64,000 nucleotides of DNA from Salminus brasiliensis (Eukaryota > Chordata > Actinopteri > Characiformes > Bryconidae). The DNA lies in the NCBI RefSeq assembly GCF_030463535.1, contig NC_132891.1, positions 2,867,951 to 2,931,950 on the forward strand, given 5' to 3'. Position numbers and translations under genes: made by a program. Shown here in pieces: positions 25,830 through 39,085 of the stretch; the stretch's first letter is position 1, and each line of letters starts with the position of its first letter. The notes beneath the pieces were generated by a model. It saw only the letters and a program-made list of their open reading frames with translations. It searched no databases and was not told the origin of the DNA.

Positions 25830-26309
25830 TTTGGAGCGCAGCCACTGGGGATGCGAGGCTTCAGGGACACCTGCGCCTTTAAAAGGCCACAATCGGCGAT
25901 GATGTCAGCGGATCTCCTTAGGATTTCACAGCTTTCGGCACAGCACGGAGCTCCGGAGGACACGTCCTGGGCTTCGGTGTGATTTCGTTGACGTTTTGGA
26001 TGCGCGTGGAGCAGGTTTGGAGCGGTGGTCGTCACGGAGGGTGGCGGTGGTCGCTTGGGCGCGTCCTGAAGGCCATGCTGGCGTCGTCTGTCTGCTAGGC
26101 TTCTTAACAGCTCGTGACTGATGCAGATTCGTGTTTTTGCACTGTTAGTGGAGTATTATTAATATTGAATAGCTTGCAGTCAGCACCTGGGCTGGGGGGC
26201 ACGATCTGCCACGGCCTTCTACCCAAATCTGACCTCACCCTGTGAACAAAGACCCCTTTGGAGGATTGCTGAGGCTCCAGTGTGAGCCAGCTCTTCTGCA
26301 CGCCTCATC
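25830..26309 (+). promoter_or_regulatory. ggt7: probable ggt7 promoter and 5' UTR
   Basis: A relatively CpG-rich stretch (for example TGGATGCGCGTGGAGCAGG near 25999 and TTGGGCGCGTCC near 26056) directly precedes the ggt7 start codon and contrasts with AT-rich, TE-filled flanks. No TATA box was identified. An in-frame TGA at 26283-26285 separates the coding start from upstream sequence. Confidence 0.45.
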
Positions 26310-26529
26310 ATGTTTGCTCCTGATGCTGCAGCTGGAGCTGGATACTCCTCTGGCACCATAGTGGACAAGGATGCCAGCCAGGAGACCACCCTGGGAAGTG
26401 CGTACTCTCCAGTGGACTACATGAGCATCACTAGTTTTCCACGCTTACCTGAAGATGATGCCATTTCTGGAGAGAACGCCCTCAAGTCCCGCAGAGATGA
26501 TGACAACTTCCTGAGCGAGCAGGACACAG
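26310..26529 (+). CDS. ggt7: ggt7 exon 1
   Basis: Residues 1-73 plus one base; the first ATG after an in-frame stop. SAYSPVDYMSITSFPRLPED matches human GGT7. The residues before it differ from the human N-terminus. Donor GACACAG|GTACCC. Confidence 0.93.
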
Positions 26530-27269
26530 GTACCCCGGTGTCTGATTTCTTTAGGGTGGGGGTGAAAGGAACCAGATATATGGCCATATCTAGAACCACC
26601 AGCGTGTCTTCTGAGTTTTGTATGGCATTTTCTTGGGGGACTATTTTTGGCCACACAACACCCTGCATGCATCCCTCCTCCACGAATGTGTTTACAATTA
26701 CCCCTAAGTTAACCCACCCCCAGCACTAGCAATGCTCCTCTTCCCAAACGGCCTCCAGCGAGGCATCGCCAGGCGGCCGAGACTCTCTGAGGAAAGCACC
26801 GGGGCCCTGGCTAGTGCCCGCCAACATCGCTTAGGAGTGGTGAGGGGAGGGAGGGCGCCATCTACCCACCCGGAGAGGGAGCACGGCCAACTGCGCTCTC
26901 TCATACTCCGGCTGCTGATGGCAAAGCTGTGGCATAGTCCATTAAATGCACCAGTGAACTTTTATTTTATTTTTATTTTATTATTATTTAAGTTTAGTTT
27001 ATTATAACGGCCTTAAAACGGCCATTAGGGCTTCACAGTATGTCCTTCAACAGCAGATCTGGCCTTTGCAGGCCTTCCAATACGAAACCCTCGAGTTAGT
27101 GTAACGTCAGCGTTTGTACTGTGTGCTTTGAGCATCCTGATCAATCACAGCTCCAGACGAATCACTGTGGGTGCTCTGGTGATTCAGCTCCTTCATATAA
27201 TAAAAAATTCATAATAATTTAAATAAATTAAACTGAAATACATAGATTAAAAAATAAATAAATAAAATA

Positions 27270-27324
<55 letters not shown>

Positions 27325-27470
27325 TATATATGTATATATAACATCCTGATCAATCACAGCTCCAGACGAATCACTGTGGGTGCTCTGGTGATTCAGCTCC
27401 TTCAAAAAAAAAAAAAATAAATAATTTTAATACATCAAACTGAAATAGATAGATAAAAAAATAATTAATT

Positions 27471-27523
<53 letters not shown>

Positions 27524-27560
27524 AAAAACATATATTAAAAATAAATAAATATATATACTC

Positions 27561-27614
<54 letters not shown>

Positions 27615-30600
27615 AGGCCTACATATATCCATTGCCCATATCCATTAGGAACAGTACTGATGTTCTACGGCCGAGTCTGGCTCTTGCATGTTCTCCACAG
27701 GAACTCTGAAGCGGTATCTGGACTCCTTCAGATGTTAGCAGCAGATCCTTTAGGCCCTGTAGGTTGTGAGGTGGGGCCTTCATGAGTATCAATCAGCCTT
27801 GGGTGCTCATGACCCTCTAGATGTTCCTCTTAATACTTAATACTAGCTGGTTTCCCAATCATAGATTTGTGTGCAGTGAACACTGAGTTCACTCCTTTTA
27901 CCAGTGATCAGCCATTACATTAAAACCAGCAGCCTAATATTGTGTCGACCCCCCTTGTGCCTCCAAAACAGCTCTGACTCATTGAGGCATGGGCTCCACA
28001 AGACCTCTGAAGGTGTCCTGTGGTGTCTGGACTCCTTCAGACTTTAGCAGCAGATCCTTTTAACCCTGTAAGTTGTGAGGTGGACACCCCTTCTAATAAA
28101 TGCATTCAGCTACTTTAGTTGCAACCATTGCTGCTGACACAAATGTGCAAATGACACAGCTTGTAGAGAAGAAGTACTGCCAATAGAATAGGACTCTCTG
28201 GTGAAGATCAGCATTGATGACCCTATTGGCACCATGCGGCCTAATAATGCCAGGCGTGGGCTAGTAGAGGGGTATTTATAAAGCCCCCCAGCATTATTGA
28301 GCTGTGGAGCAGTGGAAGAACTGTGTTCTCTGGAATGATGGATGGTGGCGCTCCATTCAATACTTTGGGATGAGTTGGGGAGTTGGGGATGATGAGGTGA
28401 GGTGGCCATCATCATCCAACATCCTGACCTTACTAACTCGTGCTCTTGTTGCTGAATGCAATCAAATCCTCACAGCAATGCTCATCCTCCAAAATCTAGT
28501 AGAAAGTCTTCCTCCCTGGACAGTAGAGAAAGTTACTCCAACAAAAGCAGGATCAGCTCTTTTTAGTGCCCTTGATTTCAGAAGAAACAGTGAATGAGCA
28601 GGCGTCCCAATACTTTTGTCCATATCGTGTACTTTGGTCATCAGCTTTTCGGTTCAGTGAGAGACGTATTTGCATTAGGTGGGGCCGCCTATCTGTAAGC
28701 TGAAAGGACAACCGCTCGGCCACCGTTGTGCTGCTGTGTTAGCAGTGCTGCAGTCGGCCTCTGTTGTTGGGTGGTGGTGCGTCAGGTTTTGCATGACCGC
28801 ATCAGATTTCGAGAGTTTTGCGTGCAGTGCACAATAGCTGTTCTATGGTTTACAGGCTCAGTACGGGACACCTGGGGGTTCTGCACATGGTGGGAAACGT
28901 TAGAAAAGGAGAAATGTCTCATTTCCCACAGCGTGGCCTACTTCTGCATTTGCTCAGGGTGTTCACTTCCCTCGCCACTCTCAGAGCTGACCGGTAATCT
29001 GGCAAATCGACACCGGTCAGCCATAACATTATATGTGTAGTATGTGTAGGTCCCCCTCAGAGCATGGAATCCATAAGACCTCTAAAGGTGTCCTCTGGTA
29101 TCTGGCACCAAAACTAACATTAGCAGCAGATCCTTTAGGTCCAGAAGTTGTGAGGTTGGACCTCCAGGAGCATCAATGAGCCTTTGACACCCAGGACCCA
29201 GTTTTGGTACCCCACAAGACCTGAAGCCTGATGTTCTGGAGATGTTCTGACCCAGTCTGACTTGTCTAGAACATCACAGTTTGGTTCTTCTTGTTAAAGT
29301 GTCTCAGATTCTTATGCTTGTCCATTTTTCCTGCCTCAGCACCTTCATCACCTTCAAGACCTGCAGTGGTTTTAATGTTATGGCAGATCAGTGTATATCC
29401 TCCTGAGATCATTTTTTGACCACTGTGGGGGACAGGAGCCTGAGACCTGTACGTCAAGCAGCATTTATGCAGTCTGTTTGAATCCTACTGTACTGTCAGG
29501 AGGACTTCCTGGACGGTCTTCTCAGCTTTCACAAGTTCTGGCAACTAGGGGAGCAGTTGAACATTTTATTGACCGACCGATTGATTGATTGATTGATTGA
29601 GTAATCTAATTGTTTCATTAATATTTCAGAAGTGTACCCCTGGTCATTGCAGCCCATAAATGTTGTGCTGATTACCGAGACTCCCACCACTTGTGTCCTC
29701 AGACCCTGACCTGTTCCTGAAGTCTGCGAGACTCCAGCGTCTGGCCTCCTCGGCCTCTGACCTGGCCAGTCAGGACCTGTCTCCGCTGAGGGAGACGCGG
29801 TTGGACCCACTCGGGCAGGATTGCGCCTGCACACGGGATGGCCTGACTGTCATCATCACGGCCTGCCTGACCTTCGCCACGGGGGTCACCGTCGCCCTCA
29901 TCATGCAGATCTACTTTGGGGACCCTCAGGTACATATGGTAAATTAAATGTGGATTAAGTGCTTAGATTTTTTTTATCTAGTTATTCAGTCTCCACTATG
30001 AATTGTTCAGTGTCTAGTCTGAAGTTTTCAGTATCCACTCTGGAAAAATTCAGTATCTTCCAAGTTTTGGAATTATCCAAAAAAAACATTATGATCTGTT
30101 TAGTATCCACTATGAATTATTCAGTATCTATGATTTTTTCAGTAACTGCTGTTCAGTATCTAGTCTGAACTATCCAGAAACCACTATAATAAATTGAGTA
30201 TCCAGTCTGAATTATTCAGTATCTAATATAAATTATCCAGAGACCATTATATTCTGTTGAGTATCCACTATGAATTATTTTGTATCTATGGATTTTTTAG
30301 TAACCGCTATCAACTATTCAGTATCAAGTCTGAACTAAACAGAAACTAATATAGTCTAGTATGTATCCACAATGAATTATTCAGTATCCAGTCTGAATTA
30401 TCCAGAAACCACTATGATCTGTTTCGTATCCACTATGAATTATTTCGTATCTATGGATTTTTCAGCAACCGCTATCAACTATTCAGTATCCAGTCTGAAT
30501 TATACAGAAACCACTGTAGTCTATTATGTATCCACTGCTGAAATATCCAGCATTTGACTGGATACTCAATAGATTGCAGTGGTTTCTGGATAATTCAGAC

Positions 30601-32151
30601 TGGATACTGAATAATTTGAGTGGTTCATTTGCAAATGTTAATTAAGTAGCTTTTCAGTGAAGTTTTGAAGCCAAAAAAAAATCTAAAGCTTTTGAGTGTG
30701 TTTACAGAGATGAGATTGGTGACCATCTAAGTCTAGTCTTTGTTAGCCATGTTAGCCTAGCGTCTCCCTTTGTAAACTTTCAGATACCAAACATGTCTTG
30801 GCTGATCGACTGTATCTGGGGTTGGTGATCAATCATGCTTATTATTATTAGTATTTTTTTTTATTAAAGCATTAATATACCTGGATCAATAAGAAAATAA
30901 ATATATAAGAATTTCTTTTTTTGTGGTGGTTTTATGATCTAACAATGTTTGTTTTTCTGTTCTCGCAGATTTTTAACCAGGGTGCCGTGGTGACGGATGT
31001 AGCCCGCTGTACGTCTCTGGGTTTTGATGTGCTCGGTCAGCAGGGCTCCAGCGTGGACGCTGCAATAGCCGCTGCCCTCTGCCTGGGCATCATCCACCCC
31101 CATGCATCGGGGATCGGCGGGTATGTGGGGAAAACTGTACTTTCAGACTCTCTACTATCAAAGCAAAATAATATGTGACATTTCCTGAAAAAATACAATT
31201 AGTTTAGTAATTAAATATGAAGAATTTAAGGGGTTTATTGACTGTTTATTGACAAGTTTTGACACAATGTGATTTATGTGGATTGTTAAAATACAGCAGG
31301 ATCATATTATGGCAACAGATGATTCCAGAATTCCCATTTCGAGTAGTTGGGCACAGTGTAGTTAGGGCTATGGCCTTTCTTTCACTGCAGGGCCGAACCA
31401 TTCTAAGCCGAGGGTACGGTTCTGGGTCTGGTTTTCCCAGCACAGTTAGTTAACTGTACTTAGCCACAGAATAGTTCGACGGGAGGGCTTGAAGACGAAG
31501 GGTTAGCGCGTCAGCCAATGGCCTAGTCCAACATCGCTACCGCATGCGGATTAGACAATGCTGACGGCTTCAGTAAGCTAGCTAGCGAAGTTAGCTCGTG
31601 GTTTTAGTTCAAGACTAGCGAATAAAATTATGAGGAGACGCCATGCCTGCACTTCCTGGCACAGCTTTGCGAAACGTTTGGCCCTGCAGTGGGAAAGAGG
31701 CCTGTTATCACTGGGGCTCATGAATTGTAAATGTACATGCAGTCAGAAATAGCCAGCAAAGCTGCTACTGCCAAAGGTCGTTGCTTTCGGTGGTCATGAA
31801 CAGCTGACCTGTGTCTGTGCAGTGGTGGAGTGATGCTGGTTCACGATATTCGGAAAAACGAGAGCCGGGTCATCGACTTCCGGGAAACTGCGCCCTCTGG
31901 TGTTCGGGAGGAGATGCTGCTGAGTCTGGAGCAGAAGGTAAAGTGCCCGGTTAGTCCAAGTAAAGTGTCGTTTCTTAAGGAACAGTTGAGGAAACTGAGG
32001 TAGTCTGAGGTAATAGTTGGACTAGTTGACCCTAGAGAGGAGAACCAAATCTATAGAACACCTTCCAAGCCAAGACAACCGTATGGAATTTAGCCTCCGG
32101 CTTTAACCCGTCTGTGCAGTGACACGTAAACACACATACACAATAGTGATC

Positions 32152-32189
<38 letters not shown>

Positions 32190-34469
32190 TAACCATGAGC
32201 ACACAGGCCCGGAGCAGTGGGCATCCATCGCTGTGGTTCTCAAGGAGGACCCAACAGTGGCAACTTGCTGAGCCTGGGTATGATGACTGGGACCCCACAA
32301 CCCTGTCATTAATTGCCTGGTTCCCTGTTCCCAGTTCATCAGATGATGACCGGCAGTACAATGAAAATGTACAAAAGCCACCAGGCCTCAGATCCTGTTT
32401 CTGAGCTCTGAGCTGTTTGGGAACTTTCTATTAGGCCTCCAAATAACGTAGAAACTGATTCCAGAGAGTTTTGGGAGTTTACTCAATGCAGCAGAGCCGA
32501 CCCAAGGCATACTCGAATTAGTGTCTTGCCAACTCAGTCTTAAAAGTCGCTAGAAGTCACTAAATGACATCATCGCCTAATTTGCATAATTGTTCATTTG
32601 CTTGTATTTAAAGCTGTAAAATGAAGGGTTAATGTTCTGGGAGAAAAAAGTAAAAAAGTGAGTACAAAAACACCCTAAATGTGTTAAAACTATAAAGGAA
32701 CTTTTATTGTTCATTTTTTTTATTATTATTATTAAATTTGATATGCTAACATTTAACAACACAGGACAAAATAGATTTCTGTAATTTACATAAAAATTAC
32801 ATTTGACATAGATATTTACTTCCCAAAATATCTTCATGACTTTAATGCTATGTCGAGACCCAAATTATGTAAACAATTTTGACGTGAATTACAGAAATCA
32901 AATTTGTCGCAATTTTTAGCTCATTTAAATAAAAAAAAAGTCGCCAGAGGGGCCTAAAAAAGTCGCTAAATTGGCAACACTGTGTTTAGAACCCCAACAC
33001 CACCAGGGGACCCCCAAGAGCACCAAGATATTATGATAAAAAATACATCTTTTTAAAATAACATTAAATAATAAAAAGAAACGGTTTCACACAGATAAAA
33101 AATATTTTTAAATGAATTTATTTTCATAGTTGGGACATCAACACTAGTTGGCTGCTGCCACTTTCGGGCAAATGCAGATATATACGCCTCCGCTTGGGTG
33201 GACGATAAAGGCCCGGGTGCTTCAACGTATTGCGCAATATCTCTCTCTCCCTATGAAATTATAAGGCATCTGGTGCTGAGGTGGTGGTACGGGCGGGGGA
33301 CCCCAAACAAAAATCTGCTTAGGGCCCCATAAAGGCTTGGGCCGGCCCTGCAGCGTAGTGTAGTCTACATAGTGAAGTTCTCCTAACTCACATTTGTTTT
33401 AGTCCTGCATCTCAGTTTGGTCAACAATGCATACCCACCTGCAGGTTAGACATGGGTGGAGGCCTTCTTATATTCGGACCCCTGACCATGGAGGGCTGTG
33501 GTGTTGGTGGGGTTTGAACTTTACTTCACTGCATATTTTGGATGAGTTTAATACTTTTACTCCGTTACATTGTTTGTTTAAGTGCTGCATTGTTACTCGC
33601 TACAATAATAAAAACGTACATTATCAGCTCCAGAGCACTAGATGGCGCTGTCACCGTGTTCGATGAAGCCATCTCAACATTGATCAGCAGTGTGGACCCT
33701 AACACTAGAGCTCTGTTAGTTTATCTCCAGATGGAAGAAGAAGAAGAAGAACCACCAGAAGAACCACCTCCAACTGCAAATACTCGTATGTGCCGAATGG
33801 CCTGAGATCTTTCAGCTGTAGTTGAGTTTACAGAGAGTGAAGCTCAGGGGATTGAGCTGCTCCTCACTGGTTTTACAGATGAAACTCTTGTATGTGGAAG
33901 GTTCAGGTTCAGGAGTCCGTTCTGAAGAGTCGTGCTCATGAGCTCTGTCTTCTACAGTCCTGTCCTTCTACTACAGCCAGAGGAACTGAGACAGGCCTTA
34001 AGTCTGAGCATCTGAACTAATATAAACACTGATACCCAAACTTTTGACTGCTTTCTGGAAGAACTACAGAACACAGTACTGTACTTTTACTTTCAGTACT
34101 TAAGCAGTACTTTTTAGAATGCTAAACTACTTTCAGTACTTAAGCAGTACTTTTTAGAATACTAAACTACTTGCAGTACTTAAGCAGTACTTTTTAGAAT
34201 ACTAAACTACTTGCAGTACTTAAGTACCAAAAATGTTGAGTACTTCAGTACTTAAAGACACTTCTGCTTCTACTCAGGTCACTTTTCTGATCGAGTACCT
34301 GTACTTTTACTCAAGTCTGGACCTCTCTGTGTTTATCTGTCCTTCAGCCTGGTCTGCTGGTGGCTGTTCCAGGCATGCTCAGTGGACTCCATCAGGCTCA
34401 TCAGCTCTATGGAAAGTACGTACAAGGTCACTGGATTGGGTCTGGAGTTGTGTTGTGCAAATACACATA

Positions 34470-34526
<57 letters not shown>

Positions 34527-34868
34527 AGCCCTAGTTCTGCATTTGCTTGTAGCTCAAACAGCAGTATTGCCTAATAAAACATACACACACAGGGCTATCT
34601 TTTGGTCAGCTGGTGATTTATATGAATGTTATTATAAATATAAATTTATATGCTTAATAAAAAGAATCAAAGAATAAGTAAAGCGAAGCCCACCAGAGCA
34701 GACCACAAAAAAAAACATGCCACGGTTTTCTCCCGTCAGCCTTACAGCAAAGTCTTTTGTAGGAGACCATGGAAGGAGGTCATCACCATGGCTGCAGATG
34801 TGGCCAGGAATGGATTCAATATCACCCATGACCTGGGTAGGTCTCTCTCTAACACACACACACACACT

Positions 34869-34922
<54 letters not shown>

Positions 34923-35170
34923 GTATACACTCTATAGCAGATTTAGTGCAGCAAGCATGTGTGTGATTGATGGCAGCACACAGGCTGACCATGTTTTTGT
35001 CACTGATGGGACACTGGGGACATACGGGGGTGTCCACTGTGGTTAGGATGCCTTGGCTGGAGGGGGGGGCGGGGGGGTTCAGGTAGGACTGAGTTGTGGG
35101 TTGAACTGAGAGGAGCTGATTGGGTCATGCAGGTTATTAAGGCTGTTTATTGGTTTTGCTTAATTAGTAA

Positions 35171-35206
<36 letters not shown>

Positions 35207-38200
35207 AGGTTTGTGTGTATAGCATCTGATCTGACCACACCTGTAATCATTTACCTGAGACATCACTGAATGCTGATATCTGACATTTATTTATGTATTG
35301 ATTTATTTATTTATTTAAAATGGTTCCCCGTATGCAGTGGTCAGACCGGGTCATGGGCGCCCAGGGCTCGCTGATCCAATCCATAGTGGGGTCTTTTCCA
35401 TGCGCGCGGTGGTCCGCACCTTTCAGAGACGTGTTGATTGGAGTCTGATTATGAATGTGTATGTCCCTGCAGCGGACGCTCTCGCTAAAGTCAAAGATCA
35501 GAACGTTTCCGAGGCTTTCCGGGAGCTCTTCCTGCCCGATGGTCGGCCACCTCTCTCCGGCCTCTTCACCAGACGCCTTGACCTAGCAGCCCTTCTGGAC
35601 AGGGTAGCAGCCAATGGGATCTCTGAGTTTTACAGTGGAAACCTGAGCCAGGAGATGGCGTCTACGGTACAGCAGCCTCTATATGACTGTATTATTGAAG
35701 AATAACTACATATTAACACCCTTAATTACATAGTTAGTAACACAGTGAATTACACTTACGTAACGCTGGAGTCTGAACTGTGTTTTTAGGCTTATTTTGA
35801 GGTCAGATAATGTCTCTGTGCTGCAGGTTTATTCCAGTGGAGGAGTTCTGACTGAGGAGGACTTGAGTAACTACACTACAGTCCTACAGCAGCCAGTGCA
35901 GAGCCTCTACCAGGGTAATTATCTCCTTTATTATCACCCCTCCCTTCAGCGCTTCTCCGGATACCACCCACCTCCGGATGCCTCCCCGCCCCCAAATTCA
36001 TACACACGCATTGTCATTGTAATGACCATGGACCAAAAGACAAAAAGCTAACAGCTTCCAGAATACACCAGTCAGTGGCCTGGTCCAACATCAATACCGC
36101 TGGGTTAGCATGTAAGCCAATGACCTGGTCCAATATCTCTACCGCTGGGTTAGCACGTCAGCCAATGGCCTGGTCCAACTTCGCTACCGCTGGGTTAGCA
36201 TGTAAGCCAATGGCCTGGTCCAATATCTCTACCGCTGGGTTAGCATGTAAGCCAATGGCCTGGTCCAATATCTCTACCGCTGGGTTAGCATGTAGGCCAA
36301 TGGCCTGGTCCAACTTCGCTACCGCTGGGTTAGCATGTAGGCCAATGGCCTGGTCCAACTTCGCTACCGCTGGGTTAGCATGTAAGCCAATGGCCTGGTC
36401 CAATATCTCTACCGCTGGGTTAGCATGTAAGCCAATGGCCTGGTCCAACTTCGCTACCACTGGGTTAGCATGTAAGCCAATGGCCTGGTCCAACTTCGCT
36501 ACCACTGGGTTAGCATGTAAGCCAATGACCAATGACACTTATTTTAAGTGGCCACTTTATCAGAAACCCCTTTGTTGTAGCTCTAATTCATCTGTTGATG
36601 GTGTTGGTCATCTAGCCCTTCATCAATGGTCAGTTTCTGACCACAGAGCTGCTCTTGTCTGAACTTCATTGGGTGGTGGCTCCACTCCAATAACATCTGG
36701 TTAGCAGCGGCCCATTGGACAACAACTGACCAATGGTGACTGGGGCAGAGCAACAGATGGGGCAGGCCTACAGCTACAGTAACTGTACACCAAAATAACT
36801 GTACACCCATACTGTGGACCTGTGATGTAGGTGTTTCCAATAAAGTGGCCAGTAAGAACAAGCACAAGGGGTGTATAAAAACGTTGTTTTCTCTTGCCCT
36901 GTACAGGTCATCAAGTCATGGCCGCCCCGCCCCCACATGCCGGGACTGCGCTCATTACTGCCCTCAACATCCTGGAGGGCTACAATATCACCAGCCAGGG
37001 ACAAAAGAACAGCACCCACCACTGGATAGCTGAGGTACAGCAGCTTAGCAAGTTCACAAACTTATGTGGGTTTAATATCTGATTGTTTCTGCATGATTTA
37101 CATCCATGAGCCAAAACATTATGATCCTCTGTGAGACTTCTGAATGTGCTGTCCGTGCAGCCGGACAGCAGGGGGCGCCACACTGTGTGTTGTGACACGT
37201 TTCTTTTGTAACCATCATTAAACATCTGTATTCTCTGTCAGTTCAGCCCAGTCAGGATAGCCTTGTGGTCGGTAGATACTCACCACTGCTGACCGGTGGC
37301 GCCCCACAGGCCTTGGAGGTGGTTATGAGACAGTCAGCGGTCCTTGATTCATCTGGTCTTAATGTTTTGGCTCATAACTTACCCTTCTCTGCTGTGAAAG
37401 TTTTGCATAATGCAAATTAGAGAATGCCTCATGCTCTTTTCATCTGTTTTGCTGGAAGACTCTGAAAATTGCCTTGTCACTGGCCAGTGGGCTTGGAGAC
37501 CCCATGTACGACCCCTCCGTCTCTGAAGTTGTGACTCAGATGCTAAGGTAAGAGTCACAGACTCACAGACTCTTTTTGATCTTTAGATCTAATAAATATA
37601 ACATAATACAGGACCGGGAAAGGGGGGCCGAAAAAGTATAATGTGTAGGTGTCCCAATACTTTTGTCAATATAGTCATTGTGTACTAGACTGACAGGGGC
37701 CGTAGTATATTAATATGCAGGGGTTTGAGGTGTGTGTGTTAGGTGTGTGTGTTAGGTGTGTGTGTGAGGTGTGTGTGTGTGATATATATATGCAGGGGGA
37801 AATAACACCTTGTTGTTGTGTTACAGTAAGACCCAGGCTGGTGTGTTCAGGCAGATGATAAATGACTCTCATGCGTCTCCTCCTGGACACTACACCCCCA
37901 GCTACGCGCTGGCGGAGGGCACTGTGGCCAGCCAGGTGATGGTCATGGGTCCAGATGACTTCATTGTGTCTGTAATGAGGTAAGCAGTGAGGGTCTCCTC
38001 ATGTTCTGGGGGAGTTGGAAATTGGATCACGGCTCTAAAGCCCGACTGCTGGATTAGTTTTTCCAGGGAAGACCTGTGATGTAATTTCCTGGGATTTGAC
38101 TGGCCGATTAGTTCAGGAGAATTTCTCTGTGTCATTTTCCAAAGATCATACTTCACACATTGTGCATTCATACTGGATTACAATGACTGTAAAAAACTAC

Positions 38201-39027
38201 ACAGTCAGATTCATACTGGAATAACGTATCTTTAATTAACAAGCTGCTCATACTGCACATTTCATACTGGAATTTCATAATCTCATTACCTCATAGTTAT
38301 TATTGTCAGACTGCAAAAAAAATACACATCTTTAGATTCATACTGGATTAAAATCACTACAGTTGTTACTGTTGCTGTATGAAAAACTACACATCTGTAG
38401 ATTCATACTGGATTAAAATCACTACAGTTTTTCATGTAAGTATATTAAAAACTACACATCTGGAAATTCATACTGGATTAAAATCACTACAGTTGTTACT
38501 GTCGCTGTACAAAAAACGACACATCTGTAGATTCATACTGGATTAAAATCACTACAGTTTTTCATGTCAGCATATGAAAAACTGCACATCTGTAGATTCA
38601 TACTGGATTAAAATCACTACAGTTTTTCATGTCAGCATATGAAAAACTGCACATCTGTAGATTCATACTGGATTAAAATCACTACAGTTTTTCATGTCAG
38701 CATATGAAAAACTGCACATCTGTAGATTCATACTGGATTAAAATCACTACAGTTTTTCATGTCAGCATATGAAAAACTGCACATCTGTAGATTCATACTG
38801 GATTAAAATCACTATCGTTGTTGCCGTCTGCGTATGAAAAAAACTACACATCTGGAAAATCATACTGGGTTAAAATCACTACAGTTGTTACTGTTGCTGT
38901 ATGAAAAACTACACATCTGGTGATTCATACTGGAAACTACCTTGTAATGACTTTTACCCACCATTCAGACGTGGTCAGATATTAGGAGGTCACCATGCAC
39001 CATTGGGTGAGGCAACTTAATATTAGA

Positions 39028-39085
<58 letters not shown>

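Noticed and set aside
36075-36662. 195-codon (+) and 126-codon (-) repeat proteins
   Set aside because: Both derive from the intronic 45-bp minisatellite.
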